Below, piece after piece: positions 8,595 through 18,185 of a DNA stretch of 32,757 nucleotides. Each line of letters opens with the position of its first letter. Position 1 is the first letter of the stretch. The stretch is from Agathobacter sp. (GTDB lineage: Bacteria; Bacillota; Clostridia; Lachnospirales; Lachnospiraceae). The notes beneath the pieces are model-generated. The model saw only the letters and a program-made list of their open reading frames with translations. It was not told the origin of the DNA and did no database searches. The stretch covers positions 1 through 32,757 of the forward strand of contig JAGAOC010000084.1 in the NCBI GenBank assembly GCA_017623935.1, written 5' to 3'. The position numbers and the translations under genes were made by a program.

Positions 8595-8635
8595 AAAAAG
8601 ACTTTTATCATGGGGGACGCCCCACAATAAAAGCC
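8595..8635 (-). terminator. Intrinsic terminator of the copA transcript
   Basis: On the minus strand a 16-pair stem (three pairs are G-U) with GGGG/CCCC at its top and a four-base loop is followed by TTTTT. It lies 15 bases after the copA stop, and closes the long block that starts at 17042. Confidence 0.85.
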
Positions 8636-8650
8636 TTTTGGTCAACCAGA

Positions 8651-8860
8651 TTATTCTACAGAAGTTACTGTATAATCCTGTGCTTCTACTGCTTCTTTTA
8701 AGACTTCGTTATCTAACTCCTGGGTCAGAGTCACAACAGCAGTGCCTGTCTCGTGGCTTACTTCTGCAGTCTCAACTCCCTCGATCGCCTCTAAAGTCTT
8801 CTTTACTCTTGCTTCACAGTGTCCGCACATCATACCTTCGATCTTCATTGTTTTTGTCAT
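8651..8860 (-). CDS. Possible separately translated CopZ-like copper chaperone (internal start in copA)
   Basis: The last 69 codons of the copA frame begin with ATG at 8860, preceded by AAAAGGAGA at 8871-8879, about 11 bases upstream. Translated alone this gives [21 protein letters not shown]..., which has the length and motif of a free CopZ chaperone. The upstream linker is A-rich and low in complexity, like an intergenic region. Both the fusion and the free chaperone may therefore be made from one mRNA. This is an inference; the ribosome-binding site is visible but its use is not known. Confidence 0.45.
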   Translation of the reverse strand: MTKTMKIEGMMCGHCEARVKKTLEAIEGVETAEVSHETGTAVVTLTQELDNEVLKEAVEAQDYTVTSVE

Positions 8861-11248
8861 GGTGGTTGTATCTCCTTTTCTATTTGTATTTTCTTTTGTT
8901 TGATTTGTTTGTTTTATTGCATTTGTTTCTTGCATTTGCACAATTGCATCCCCTGCCTGCTTTGCAGTATTCTTACGCTTATGATCCTTCTTAGGATCCC
9001 AAAGTCTGCACCAGTTCAGCCTTAAGGCATTGGATACTACGCAAAAGCTGGATAAGCTCATGGCTGCAGCTCCAAACATTGGATTCAAAGTAAGTCCCAA
9101 TGGGATAAACACCCCTGCTGCTAATGGAATTCCAATGGAATTATAGAAAAATGCCCAAAAAAGATTCTGGTGAATGTTTCTTAAGGTTGCACGGCTTAAC
9201 CGGATCGCTGCCGGTACTGCCCGAAGTTTATCTTTCATCAGCACCACATCCGCCGCGTCGATCGCCACATCTGTTCCGGCTCCAATGGCAATTCCTAAAT
9301 CTGCTCTGGTCAGTGCCGGAGCGTCATTGATTCCATCTCCTACCATAGCAGTTTTTCCAGATTCTTTCAACCTCCGGATGACTTCTTCCTTGCCTTCCGG
9401 AAGAACACCTGCAATAACTTCATCTACACCTGCTTCTGCTCCAATGGTTTTGGCGGTGGCTTCATTATCTCCCGTCAGCATGACCACACGGATTCCCATG
9501 TTCTGTAATTCTTTTACTGCTGCCCGGCTGTCCTCTTTGATCACATCCGCTACTGCAATGATTCCCACCAGCTTATTTTCTCTTGCAAAAAGAAGTGGTG
9601 TTTTGCCGCTTTCGGCTAATTTCTGTGCCTGAGTGGTAACGTCTTTCGTCAGAGCGATCTGCTCATTGATAAATTTCATGCTTCCACCCATGATCTTCTC
9701 TCCGGATATGAGTCCTGAGATTCCATTTCCCAAATGCATGGTAAAATCGTTTACTTCCTGCTCTTTTAATTCCAGTTCTCTGGCTTTTTCTACGATGGCT
9801 TTTGCCAGAGGATGTTCACTTTTTACTTCTAAGGAATATGCTAATGTTAATAACTGCTCTTCCGTATATCCCTCTGCTGGAAGCAGATCTGTTACTTTTG
9901 GTTCGCCCTTGGTAATGGTTCCGGTCTTATCTAATGCCACGATAGAAACTTTACCTGCTTCCTCTAGAGAAACTGCATTTTTAAATAAGATTCCATTTTT
10001 TGCTCCCACGCCGTTTCCTACCATAATGGCTACTGGTGTTGCAAGTCCCAAAGCACATGGACAGCTAATGACCAATACTGAGATTCCCCTTGCTAAGGCA
10101 AATCCTACGCTTTCTCCTAAAAACAGCCACACCACAAAGGTTATCACTGCAATGGTAATGACCGTCGGGACGAAAATTCCCGAAACTTTATCTGCTACTT
10201 TTGCAATTGGTGCTTTCGTTGCTGCGGCATCACTGACCATCTTGATGATCTGGGAAAGAGTGGTATCTTCTCCCACTCGGGAGGCTTCGCAACGAATAAA
10301 TCCTGACTGGTTGGTGGTAGCGGCAGATACCAGATCTCCTACTGTCTTATCTACCGGAATACTTTCTCCTGTCAGGGCAGACTCATTGACTGCACTGTTT
10401 CCTTCTAATACGATGCCATCTACCGGAATACTTTCTCCCGGTCTTACCACAAAGACTTCACCTTTTTTGACCTGTTTGATATCTACCGTAACTTCTTTTC
10501 CATCCCGGATGACACAGGCAGTCTTTGGCGCCAGCCTCATAAGGCTCTTTAAGGCATCCGTGGTCTTGCCCTTAGATCGGGCTTCTAACATTTTTCCAAC
10601 GGTGATCAAAGTAAGGATCATGGCTGCCGACTCAAAATACAGATCCATCATAAGTTCCATGACTCTGGCATGATCTCCATTGGTCTGTGCCTCTGTCATG
10701 GCAAATAACACATACGTGCTGTAAACAAATGCTGCCGCCGATCCTAAAGCTACCAGGGTGTCCATATTTGGCGCTCTATGCCACAGGCTCTTAAAACCAC
10801 TGATAAAGAACTTCTGGTTAATGACCATAATGATAATGGTAAGCAACATTTGAAGGAGCCCCATGGCTAAATGGTTGTGCTCAAAATAGGCTGGCACCGG
10901 CCATCCCCACATCATATGTCCCATGGAAAAATACATAAGTACCAGTAAAAATCCACAGGATAAGATCAGTCTTCTTTTTAAGACTGGTGTTTCTTTATCT
11001 GCTAAGGAATCTTCTTCATAGGAGGTCTGAGAAGCCCCCTGATCTTCATTACCTTTCACAGAAGCCCCATATCCGGCTTCTTCTACTGCTGCAATGATCT
11101 CTTGGGCAGAAGCCGCTCCTTCCACTCCCATGGAGTTTGTTAATAAACTAACGGAGCAGGATGTTACTCCGGAAACTTTTGACACTGCTTTTTCCACCCG
11201 CGCACTGCAGGCAGCGCAGCTCATGCCAGTAACGGAATATTGTTCCAC
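8651..11248 (-). CDS. copA: Copper-exporting P-type ATPase with C-terminally fused CopZ-like domain
   Basis: This 865-residue pump exports Cu(I) using ATP. In order: a heavy-metal-associated domain with MSCAAC (C11, C14), membrane helices from about 92, TGES at 293-296, the transport motif CPC at 396-398, the phosphorylation site D440 in [11 protein letters not shown], the HP motif at 479-480, [10 protein letters not shown] at 637-646, and FYNS plus MSLSS in the last helices, the signature of Cu(I) (P1B-1) pumps. Unusually, after a 45-residue Asn/Lys/Thr/Gln-rich linker it carries a second complete metal-binding domain (797-865) with MCGHC (C808, C811). The start codon is GTG, with AAGGAGG upstream. 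It follows aroK by 62 bases; no copper operator (CopY or CsoR type) was recognised. Confidence 0.93.
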   Translation of the reverse strand: MEQYSVTGMSCAACSARVEKAVSKVSGVTSCSVSLLTNSMGVEGAASAQEIIAAVEEAGYGASVKGNEDQGASQTSYEEDSLADKETPVLKRRLILSCGFLLVLMYFSMGHMMWGWPVPAYFEHNHLAMGLLQMLLTIIIMVINQKFFISGFKSLWHRAPNMDTLVALGSAAAFVYSTYVLFAMTEAQTNGDHARVMELMMDLYFESAAMILTLITVGKMLEARSKGKTTDALKSLMRLAPKTACVIRDGKEVTVDIKQVKKGEVFVVRPGESIPVDGIVLEGNSAVNESALTGESIPVDKTVGDLVSAATTNQSGFIRCEASRVGEDTTLSQIIKMVSDAAATKAPIAKVADKVSGIFVPTVITIAVITFVVWLFLGESVGFALARGISVLVISCPCALGLATPVAIMVGNGVGAKNGILFKNAVSLEEAGKVSIVALDKTGTITKGEPKVTDLLPAEGYTEEQLLTLAYSLEVKSEHPLAKAIVEKARELELKEQEVNDFTMHLGNGISGLISGEKIMGGSMKFINEQIALTKDVTTQAQKLAESGKTPLLFARENKLVGIIAVADVIKEDSRAAVKELQNMGIRVVMLTGDNEATAKTIGAEAGVDEVIAGVLPEGKEEVIRRLKESGKTAMVGDGINDAPALTRADLGIAIGAGTDVAIDAADVVLMKDKLRAVPAAIRLSRATLRNIHQNLFWAFFYNSIGIPLAAGVFIPLGLTLNPMFGAAAMSLSSFCVVSNALRLNWCRLWDPKKDHKRKNTAKQAGDAIVQMQETNAIKQTNQTKENTNRKGDTTTMTKTMKIEGMMCGHCEARVKKTLEAIEGVETAEVSHETGTAVVTLTQELDNEVLKEAVEAQDYTVTSVE

Positions 11249-11277
11249 CTTGCTTCCTCCTTTCCATCTAGCGAAAG

Positions 11278-11299
11278 ACCGCCTGCAATCGCAGACGGT
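11278..11299 (-). terminator. Hairpin in the aroK-copA gap
   Basis: Arms of nine pairs (one G-U) around a four-base loop lie between the aroK stop and the copA ribosome-binding site. On the minus strand only CTTTC follows, so it would be a leaky terminator or attenuator; on the plus strand a better T-run follows but no plus-strand gene ends here. Confidence 0.45.
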
Positions 11300-11310
11300 T
11301 TCTTCATTTT

Positions 11311-11826
11311 TTATCCTTGCACAGCTTTTATGATCTCATCTGCAATGACAGATAATGGTTTTCCATCGGTCTGGATCACCACATCCGCTGCTGCCTCGTA
11401 AAGAGGAAGTCTCTTTGCCATAAGATCTGCAATAAATTCCACATTCATATTGCCATTTAAGATCGGACGATCTTTGCTGTAACGCACTCTCTCAAAGATT
11501 GTCTCCGGTTTTGCCGTAAGAAATACGACTTTTCCACTTTTTTTCATGTACTGGGAATTTTCCGGACGAATAACTACACCGCCGCCACAGGATACAATGA
11601 CCGGTTCGGTATTTCCCAGATCTAAGATCAGCTGACTCTCGATATCCCGGAAATGATCCTCCCCGTATTCTTCAAAGATCTTATTGATGGTCATGCCCTG
11701 TTCTTCTACAATGCGCTGATCCATTTCTACAATGTTCATCCTCAGTTTCCGTGCCAGTTCCTTTGCAATGGAACTCTTTCCTGCACCCATAAAACCGATC
11801 AGAAAGATATTCTGTCTATTTTTCAT
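11311..11826 (-). CDS. aroK: Shikimate kinase
   Basis: It phosphorylates shikimate at the 3-hydroxyl with ATP, in the aromatic amino acid (chorismate) pathway. The protein has the Walker A loop GFMGAGKS near the N-terminus, the substrate-binding aspartate region [23 protein letters not shown] with the shikimate-contacting arginine, and the triple-glycine loop CGGGVV. The lid arginine is in KDRPIL. I start it at 11826 because GGAG lies six bases ahead; an ATG at 11838 would add four residues (MENN) but has a poor ribosome-binding site. It lies about 75 bases downstream of aroE, which makes the preceding pathway product, so the pair is functionally matched. Confidence 0.94.
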   Translation of the reverse strand: MKNRQNIFLIGFMGAGKSSIAKELARKLRMNIVEMDQRIVEEQGMTINKIFEEYGEDHFRDIESQLILDLGNTEPVIVSCGGGVVIRPENSQYMKKSGKVVFLTAKPETIFERVRYSKDRPILNGNMNVEFIADLMAKRLPLYEAAADVVIQTDGKPLSVIADEIIKAVQG

Positions 11827-11902
11827 GTTGTTCTCCATTCTCTTAAGCCAAATTCGCAGGTCACAGGCTGTATTCGTCGCCCGATCTATGTATTACCGCC
11901 TT

Positions 11903-12772
11903 TTACTGAAAGAAACGCTCTCTTACTTCTTCTACTGGCATATCTTCTCCGGTGTAGAGCTTAAATGCAGCTACGCCCTGCCATAATAACATTCCTTTAC
12001 CGCCTACGCAGGTACATCCTGCTTCTTTTGCGTCTTTTAATAATTTTGTCTCTACCGGATTGTAGACTACGTCTGCTACTACCAGTCCCGGACGAAGCGC
12101 TGACAGATCTTTTACTACGCTCTGATCATCCATTGGTTTCATACCTACAATTGTAGCATTAACAAAGATATCGCTGGTACCGATCTCTTCTGTCATTTTT
12201 GCAATATCATCAATGTCATACACATTAACTATGCAATCTGGCACTGCATCTTTGATCTTCTCAGCAGTTGCTAAAGTTCTCTCAAAAAATGCATCTTTTT
12301 TATTGAAAATCGTGATCTCTTTGGCTCCGTCTAAAGCACACTGTACCTGAATAGAGGTAGCCGCTCCGCCACCACCGGCTACAGTGATCTTCTTGCCCTG
12401 TACAGTTACACCATGGTCTTCTAAATTCTTTACAAATCCGATTCCGTCGGTGTTATGACCGATGAGCTTTCCATCTTCATTGACGATGGTATTAACTGCC
12501 CCGATGATCCTTGCAGCGTCAGATAATTCATCGACACATCTGGCCGCCTCGATCTTATCCGGCATGGTAACGTTCATGCCTCTCATATTAAAAAGCTTCA
12601 TAGCTTCTAATGCCTGTTTTACATCCTGCTCCTTCACATCAAATGCTACATAAGCATAGTCTAATCCTAAACGTTCAAAACTGTAATTATACATTGCCGG
12701 GGAGCCGGAATGGCCTACCGGTGAACCGATCAATGCTAAAAGTCCTGTATGTCCTGAAATTCTTCCTTCCAT
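11903..12772 (-). CDS. aroE: Shikimate dehydrogenase
   Basis: It reduces 3-dehydroshikimate to shikimate with NADPH. The 289-residue protein has the substrate-binding GSPVGHSGSPAMYN, the catalytic lysine K73 in NVTMPDK, N94 in GAVNTIV, D109 in NTDGIGF, and the glycine-rich nucleotide loop VAGGGGAATS. The C-terminal GKGMLLWQGVAAFKLYTG is the usual end of the family. The insertion pattern resembles the YdiB-like (quinate/shikimate) branch, so activity on quinate cannot be excluded. AAAGGAAAG precedes the ATG. It is followed by aroK and preceded by the DHH-HAD gene with a 55-base A-rich gap. Confidence 0.94.
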   Translation of the reverse strand: MEGRISGHTGLLALIGSPVGHSGSPAMYNYSFERLGLDYAYVAFDVKEQDVKQALEAMKLFNMRGMNVTMPDKIEAARCVDELSDAARIIGAVNTIVNEDGKLIGHNTDGIGFVKNLEDHGVTVQGKKITVAGGGGAATSIQVQCALDGAKEITIFNKKDAFFERTLATAEKIKDAVPDCIVNVYDIDDIAKMTEEIGTSDIFVNATIVGMKPMDDQSVVKDLSALRPGLVVADVVYNPVETKLLKDAKEAGCTCVGGKGMLLWQGVAAFKLYTGEDMPVEEVRERFFQ

Positions 12773-12827
12773 TTTTATTCTTTCCTTTCTGGTTTTTGCT
12801 CTATTTGTTGCGTTATTTTTTTGCGTT

Positions 12828-15086
12828 CTATTCGTTTTGTGGAGCTACGATGGTTAAGAGTTCTTCCGGTCTGTCAATGATCGTACTTGCACCATGCTCT
12901 TTTAAGAATTCCGTATCTCTAAATCCCCAAGTAATTGAAACACAGTTCATGCCTGCATTCTGGGCGGTTTCGATATCTACATCAGAATCTCCTACATAGA
13001 TAGCATTCTTTCGGTCAATGCCCAGCTCTTTCAAAGCGGCAAGAGCAGTATCTGGTGCCGGTTTCCGGGCAATTCCGATCTTTTCACCAATGGCAACCTG
13101 AATATACTCCGCAAAGTACTGATCCCGTAATTTCTTTACTGCGGAATCAATCTTATTGGATACGATCGCCATAGCAATGCCACGATTCTTCAACTCCTCC
13201 AGCAACATTCTAATTCCCGGATACGCATCCGTTTTATCCTTATAATGCTTATCATAATATTCCTGAAAATCCTGAAAGGTCTTCTCAAAGGCTGGATTAG
13301 CGATTCCATCCGGCACCGCCCGGATAACCAGATTCCGGATTCCATTTCCGACAAATTTTCTTACTTCATCAATACTGCGGGTTGGCAGACCGTTCGCCTC
13401 CAATGCCACATTTAAGGAATTTGCCATATCTTCTAAGGTATTCAGCAGCGTTCCATCCAGATCAAAGATGACTGCCTTGATCTCTTCCTGTTCATAAACC
13501 GCATCCATAAGACGATATTCTTCCTCAAAGACCTTTTTCTCTATGATCATGATCCTCTGAGGTTCATCCACGGATACTGCTAGGTAGTCCCCCGGCATAC
13601 CTCTCATGTAATCTTCCTTATGCTTCTGGTTGAAAAGCTTCACATTACAACTCAATTGCTTCGCCTGTAAGAGCACAGAGCCCTTGGATACACAAGTCTT
13701 AGCATAGCTTAAGGCTTCTAAAGCTCGTCCTTTTGCATTGTTTCTGATCCTTGGTTCATATTCTAAAGCTCCCGCTTCATATTTCTGCTCGTAGATAATG
13801 AAGTTTTCTTCAAAATAATCCTTTTTACAGTGAATGATATTGCCTTTTGCACCGATCAACAATACAGAATCTTTTTCTACCTGGATCGTTGCATCCCCCT
13901 CCAGACTTCGGGTTGCAATCTCGAATTTCTTACCATCTGCCACTTCTTCCGAGAATAATTCTGCCACATAAATATAACCCATAGGAATGGATTTCTCACG
14001 GTATACCTTCATTCCCCCTAATTCCGGAATCTCTTCCGTTTCGTCTATAACCATAGTATTATCAAAATACTCTTCCATTCTTTTTACTAAAAAGAATTTG
14101 ATGGCAGAGGCCGTAGGACGCTCCCTCTTTCCACTCTCATCTAATTCCATTCGCGGAGTAAGTCCCTTTTCCTCACAGAATTCTTTATAGGCAGTACATA
14201 ATAATTCTCCCTGGATCTGTCCACCGGCTTTTCTCTTATGTCCACCGCCGGAGCCAATCCCCTTACTGATCATATCTGCCATCTCATTGGCTTTCGCTTC
14301 TTTGATACAACTTCGTACAGAGATCTTAACCCCTACCGGCAGCACAGAAAATACCAAACAGGTATCTACTGCATCTACTTCCAGCACCAGATCGCTGATC
14401 ACACCCAAAAGGTTCGGATCGCAGGCACCAACTTTTACTACTGCAAATCGGTGCTCCTCATTATAATCATACTGCATTAATGCCGCTCCAGCCATTTCCA
14501 GCTCGTCCAAAGACAGATTGGCATTCTGGAATCGCACCATAAAATCCTGTTCAAATTTCGCATCATCTCGAAGATCTCGGTCTAACGGATGGGAGATTTC
14601 CATAAATCCGCCTGTATCCATATAAAGCCCATAATATAAGGCAGTTGCCAGATATGGATTTTGATTTACATCATAACCGGCTTTCTTCAGCATCTGCCAT
14701 ACCAGAGTACTACAAGCACCTAAGGCACTTTTTACTTCATGTAATTCAGGCAGCTTCACACTTAACCGATGATGGTCGATCACAGCTACATTCTGGGCAT
14801 TAAAATGAGTTACATTTCCTGCCCCATACTGACAGTCCACCGTAACTAAAAGTTCTGGTGGTGTTAAAGTGGTTACATGTTCAATCGGTATCTTTAAGCA
14901 ATCTACCATAAGAGTCAGATTATTTTTCCGAATGATATTATTTCCACCGTAGATCAAAGACACTTTCTTTCCGTGATCTTTACAATACTGATAAATACCA
15001 AATCCGCTGGCAATGGCATCTGCGTCCGGGTTGTCATGACATTGTACTACGATTTCTTCAAACTTTAGTAGCTCTTGTAATTTCAA
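12828..15086 (-). CDS. DHH phosphoesterase fused to a HAD phosphatase (three-part protein)
   Basis: This 752-residue fusion has an N-terminal DHH/DHHA1 phosphoesterase module (about 1-310), with HDNPDAD at 17-23, VIDHH with D104-H105-H106, and SGGGHKRKAGG at 279-289; such modules cleave short oligonucleotides or pAp (NrnA-like). A middle region (about 325-530) includes a PGDYLAV segment at 498-504 that suggests a PGDYG-type domain. The C-terminal HAD domain (about 536-752) has DLDGTLLNT with the nucleophile D542, IVSNK and YVGDSDVDI, as in phosphoglycolate phosphatases. There is no internal start codon with a ribosome-binding site at the HAD border, so it is one polypeptide. It starts nine bases after the LTA-synthase-like gene. 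The substrate of either active site is unknown. Confidence 0.88.
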   Translation of the reverse strand: MKLQELLKFEEIVVQCHDNPDADAIASGFGIYQYCKDHGKKVSLIYGGNNIIRKNNLTLMVDCLKIPIEHVTTLTPPELLVTVDCQYGAGNVTHFNAQNVAVIDHHRLSVKLPELHEVKSALGACSTLVWQMLKKAGYDVNQNPYLATALYYGLYMDTGGFMEISHPLDRDLRDDAKFEQDFMVRFQNANLSLDELEMAGAALMQYDYNEEHRFAVVKVGACDPNLLGVISDLVLEVDAVDTCLVFSVLPVGVKISVRSCIKEAKANEMADMISKGIGSGGGHKRKAGGQIQGELLCTAYKEFCEEKGLTPRMELDESGKRERPTASAIKFFLVKRMEEYFDNTMVIDETEEIPELGGMKVYREKSIPMGYIYVAELFSEEVADGKKFEIATRSLEGDATIQVEKDSVLLIGAKGNIIHCKKDYFEENFIIYEQKYEAGALEYEPRIRNNAKGRALEALSYAKTCVSKGSVLLQAKQLSCNVKLFNQKHKEDYMRGMPGDYLAVSVDEPQRIMIIEKKVFEEEYRLMDAVYEQEEIKAVIFDLDGTLLNTLEDMANSLNVALEANGLPTRSIDEVRKFVGNGIRNLVIRAVPDGIANPAFEKTFQDFQEYYDKHYKDKTDAYPGIRMLLEELKNRGIAMAIVSNKIDSAVKKLRDQYFAEYIQVAIGEKIGIARKPAPDTALAALKELGIDRKNAIYVGDSDVDIETAQNAGMNCVSITWGFRDTEFLKEHGASTIIDRPEELLTIVAPQNE

Positions 15087-15095
15087 TGGTTCCTC

Positions 15096-17042
15096 CTATT
15101 CCAGATATGGGAAAAATACCCCACTCTGATCCTTTTTATCAAACATCGCATTATATTGTAAAACTTCATAGAGACTTATCCACTCTGCTTCTTCTCCTGT
15201 GGCATCTTCTATATAACAGTAAGTCTCTTTTTCTTTGGAATAATATCCTCTGGAATTGATCGCCGGGATCACTTCCATGCAATCTGCTAAAAATTGCTCA
15301 TACGCAGGCAGTTCGATCCCTGCCTGACTCAGTGCCATGGTGGACAGATAATTTAAACTGGTGATAGGCACAGTTTCCTCTTCACTGTCATAATTCGTCC
15401 AAATAAAAAATGGTACGGTATACAAGGCTTCCAATTCTTCCATATTCAGTCCGGACAGCCCTTTTCCATTTAAAAATGGATAAAATCCTGAACTTAAGCT
15501 AGGCTGATGATCTCCGAAAAATACGATCTCTACCGGTCTGTCTACCTGTTCAAAATAAGTGACCAATTTCTCCAGTGCCTTGTCGCTTTCCCGTATCAGG
15601 GAAAAGTACTGGTTGGCGTCCGTATAGGACTTTCCTATCTTATAATATTTCTCATCAAAATTCTCGTAAGTTGTGGTATATCCTCCATGATTCTGCATGG
15701 TGATCCCCATAAGAAATAATTTCTCATTGGATGGACTGCTTTCATACCGCTCTATGATCTTATCATAAAGTTCTTCATCTGAGATATACTCTCTGATCAA
15801 TTTTTCCTGATTAAAATTCTCAATAAAATACATCTCATCAAATCCTAAGGTCGGATAGATCTGATTCCGGCTCCATCCCGTAGCATAATATGGGTGCATT
15901 GCCACGCAGGTATACCCTATGTTCTTCAGGGTTGAGACCAGGGAAGTGGGCTCATCACTTAAATACTGCTGATAGACCACAGATCCTTCCGGCAAAAATG
16001 CCATGGTATTTCCCGTCAGAAATTCCCACTCGGAATTCGGGGTTTTTGCTCCGAAAACAGAAGAAAGAGCATAGCCTTTGATGGTATTTTCCTCCAAGGA
16101 ATCCATAAATGGCGTCAGCGGTGCATTGGTCTCCATCTCTCCGATCACAGACAGATCTGCGAAAGATTCATTCATGATCACGATAATGACCGGATCTTCT
16201 TCCGATGTGTTTAATTCTCCATCATCATCCTGATAATGCTGTTCCAAATAGGCGATCAATTCCGTAGAATAATCCTCCGGTGGCGCCACAAAACTATCCC
16301 GGATCCCCAAAACGAAATTCAAAACATAGCCATTTCGGTAGGTTCCCTTCTGTTCCCAGGTCTCCGTATTATAGTCATAAGACTCGTAATATACCGTAAG
16401 TCCGCATAAGATTCCCAGCATACAGGCGATCACCCGCATAGGCATCACCTTTTGAAAAACAATAGGAATCCTGATGGCCAAGGCAAAAAACAACACTGCA
16501 GCCAGGATCACATAGGCTCCCCTGTCATGAAGCTCTAATTTATAGCTTCCCGCCACGCTAAGTCCCGTTCCAATAGAACGAAGATCTGCAAAGCCAAACT
16601 CATTCTGCCGAAAAAGATATACAAAATAATTAATAAATCCCAGGATCAGAAAAAATCCATGGCTTATCACACAACTGATGGCGGTATGGTTAGAGATCAT
16701 CTGCACCAACAGATAGATCACTAATATACACAACACGTTTAATTGTAGTTTTTCGGAAGATGTTTTTTGGAATAATTCCTGTTCCAAAAGCAGATACTGT
16801 ATGGAATACATGGTAAGAATGGAACCGCCTCCGAACAGAAGTCCCATCCAGATCCAAGGCAGCCTTTCATCTAAGGTGATCTCCAGATTCAGGATCACAC
16901 TAAGAGCCACCACAAATATCGGCACCGCTACAAATGAGATATGGGCAGCCTGCCAAAGTACCAAACTTAGAACCGTTGACAGCAGGATCCACACATTTGC
17001 TTTCTTATTATATTTCCACTTTATACTGCATTTGATCTTCAT
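15096..17042 (-). CDS. LTA synthase family sulfatase-fold transferase
   Basis: This is a membrane protein of 648 residues with about five N-terminal helices (20-210) and an extracytoplasmic sulfatase-type domain (about 283-600). Conserved residues: E292 in MNES (metal), T334 in GAKTPNSEWEFLTG (nucleophile), HPYYATGWSRNQIYPTLGFD, and GDHQPSL at 510-516 (metal). The family transfers phosphoglycerol from phosphatidylglycerol to glycolipid or other surface glycans. The context does not say which polymer. The gene starts a co-directional block with the DHH-HAD gene nine bases downstream. The ATG at 17042 has TTGAGG only three bases upstream, an unusually short spacing, but no alternative start is available. 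Confidence 0.9.
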   Translation of the reverse strand: MKIKCSIKWKYNKKANVWILLSTVLSLVLWQAAHISFVAVPIFVVALSVILNLEITLDERLPWIWMGLLFGGGSILTMYSIQYLLLEQELFQKTSSEKLQLNVLCILVIYLLVQMISNHTAISCVISHGFFLILGFINYFVYLFRQNEFGFADLRSIGTGLSVAGSYKLELHDRGAYVILAAVLFFALAIRIPIVFQKVMPMRVIACMLGILCGLTVYYESYDYNTETWEQKGTYRNGYVLNFVLGIRDSFVAPPEDYSTELIAYLEQHYQDDDGELNTSEEDPVIIVIMNESFADLSVIGEMETNAPLTPFMDSLEENTIKGYALSSVFGAKTPNSEWEFLTGNTMAFLPEGSVVYQQYLSDEPTSLVSTLKNIGYTCVAMHPYYATGWSRNQIYPTLGFDEMYFIENFNQEKLIREYISDEELYDKIIERYESSPSNEKLFLMGITMQNHGGYTTTYENFDEKYYKIGKSYTDANQYFSLIRESDKALEKLVTYFEQVDRPVEIVFFGDHQPSLSSGFYPFLNGKGLSGLNMEELEALYTVPFFIWTNYDSEEETVPITSLNYLSTMALSQAGIELPAYEQFLADCMEVIPAINSRGYYSKEKETYCYIEDATGEEAEWISLYEVLQYNAMFDKKDQSGVFFPYLE

Positions 17043-17077
17043 AACCTCAACAATACAACAAAATTAAGGCACTGTAA

Positions 17078-17091
17078 ACAAGAAATCTTGT
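17078..17091. promoter_or_regulatory. Small palindrome in the divergent 17043-17176 region
   Basis: ACAAGA-AA-TCTTGT is a perfect six-base inverted repeat about 36 bases upstream of the LTA-synthase-like start. It lies in the divergent intergenic region and may be an operator, but its small size makes chance occurrence quite possible. Confidence 0.25.
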
Positions 17092-17108
17092 ATTTTCTGC
17101 CCTTTTCG

Positions 17109-17137
17109 TTTACTCTTTTTACAAATTATAATATAAT
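17109..17137 (+). promoter_or_regulatory. Sigma-A type promoter for the phospholipase C-like gene
   Basis: TTTACT (17109-17114) and a perfect TATAAT (17132-17137) are spaced by 17 bases. The ATG at 17177 follows after about 40 bases, with AGGAGA as ribosome-binding site. Confidence 0.65.
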
Positions 17138-17176
17138 GATAACAGTTTAAAAGAAGTTTCATTACAGGAGAATTTT

Positions 17177-18130
17177 ATGCCAGGATTTGCTACGCATTAC
17201 CTTTTTGGGGTTGACGCCTACAAAAAACTTACTTCACGAAAGCTCTCTGTGCGGATTGCCAGAAATCACCATGCCTATGCTTTAGGATTACAGGGTCCGG
17301 ATATCTTTTTCTATTTCCTGCCGTCCTACCTTCTGCATAAGGAAAATATCGGCTCTTTGGCGCAGTCCAGCCAGACTGGCGAATTTTTCTCCCACCTTTT
17401 GGAAAGCAGACTTCTCTTTACCGCCAAACCAAAGGATCTGGCGGTGGCGGATGCTTATATCTTGGGCTTTATGGGGCATTATTCTTTAGATTGCACCGCC
17501 CACCCTTATGTATACGCGTTTACAGGGTACGACCCAAAGAATCCGAAGAGTAATGTGGAATATTTTGGAAAACACGCTTATTTCGAAGTGGAACTGGACA
17601 ACACTCTGATCTATCGGAAGAAACATATCATCCCTTCCCGTTTTAAGCAGAGTCGCACCATTGCCCTGTCTCCAAGACAGCGTCGTGTCATTGCCAAAAT
17701 GCTCAATTACACTTACCGTAACACTTATCCGGGACTTTTTTCCAATGATCTTATTATGCGAAGCGCCCCTTACTGGATGTTAGGCGGTCTTCATATTATT
17801 AACGATCCTTCCGGTCAGAAAAAAGTTCTCCTTCGCTGGCTGGAGCAGAAGCTGATCCATCATGCTTTTCTCTCTCCTATGCTGCCAAGCGACCGCTACC
17901 ACTTTATTCCTGACCCATTAAATCTCCAACACAAAAAATGGACTCACCCTTGGACAGGTGAATCCTTTCAGAATGGCTTTTTAGATCTCTACAAAAAAGC
18001 CTTAAAACGCTATTTAGACCTGATGGATCAGTATGAGAATCTGCTGAAACATGGATTTTCCGAAGAGGCAAGACAATCCTTATGCCTCTCCTACGGAAAC
18101 CGTTCCTTTTTAAGCGGTGAACCATTATAG
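17177..18130 (+). CDS. Zinc-dependent phospholipase C family protein
   Basis: This 317-residue protein starts MPGFATHYLFG, has GLQGPDIFFYF, and FMGHYSLDCTAHPYVYAF with clustered His and Asp. Those are the metal-binding stretches of the PF00882-type zinc-dependent phospholipase C/S1-P1-nuclease-like family in Firmicutes. There is no signal peptide, so the protein is probably intracellular, and phospholipase activity is not established for this branch. It lies alone on the plus strand, divergent from the LTA-synthase-like gene, with its own promoter and a terminator right after. The exact substrate is unknown. Confidence 0.85.
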   Translation: MPGFATHYLFGVDAYKKLTSRKLSVRIARNHHAYALGLQGPDIFFYFLPSYLLHKENIGSLAQSSQTGEFFSHLLESRLLFTAKPKDLAVADAYILGFMGHYSLDCTAHPYVYAFTGYDPKNPKSNVEYFGKHAYFEVELDNTLIYRKKHIIPSRFKQSRTIALSPRQRRVIAKMLNYTYRNTYPGLFSNDLIMRSAPYWMLGGLHIINDPSGQKKVLLRWLEQKLIHHAFLSPMLPSDRYHFIPDPLNLQHKKWTHPWTGESFQNGFLDLYKKALKRYLDLMDQYENLLKHGFSEEARQSLCLSYGNRSFLSGEPL

Positions 18131-18137
18131 CAAAAAA

Positions 18138-18176
18138 ATTGCTTCGCAAGCTGCCTGGACGGTATTGCGAAGCAAT
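18138..18176 (-). terminator. Terminator of the D-2-hydroxyacid dehydrogenase gene
   Basis: Perfect 12-base arms (ATTGCTTCGCAA and its complement) enclose a 15-base loop. On the minus strand it is followed by seven T. It lies beyond the terminator for the plus-strand gene, so each convergent transcript passes through the other hairpin first. Confidence 0.8.
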
Positions 18177-18185
18177 AAATTTCTG

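Noticed and set aside
9633..10673. A 346-codon open frame on the plus strand opposite copA
   Set aside because: It is antisense to clear P-type ATPase motifs, has low-complexity Ser/Thr/Pro composition and no family resemblance; it is a shadow frame.
11249..11310. Copper-responsive operator ahead of copA
   Set aside because: No TACAnnTGTA (CopY) or CsoR-type GC-rich dyad is visible; only the 11278-11299 hairpin.
17045..17072. TTTACA-N17-TATTGT as a promoter of the LTA-synthase-like gene
   Set aside because: The predicted transcription start would fall on the start codon, leaving no room for the ribosome-binding site.
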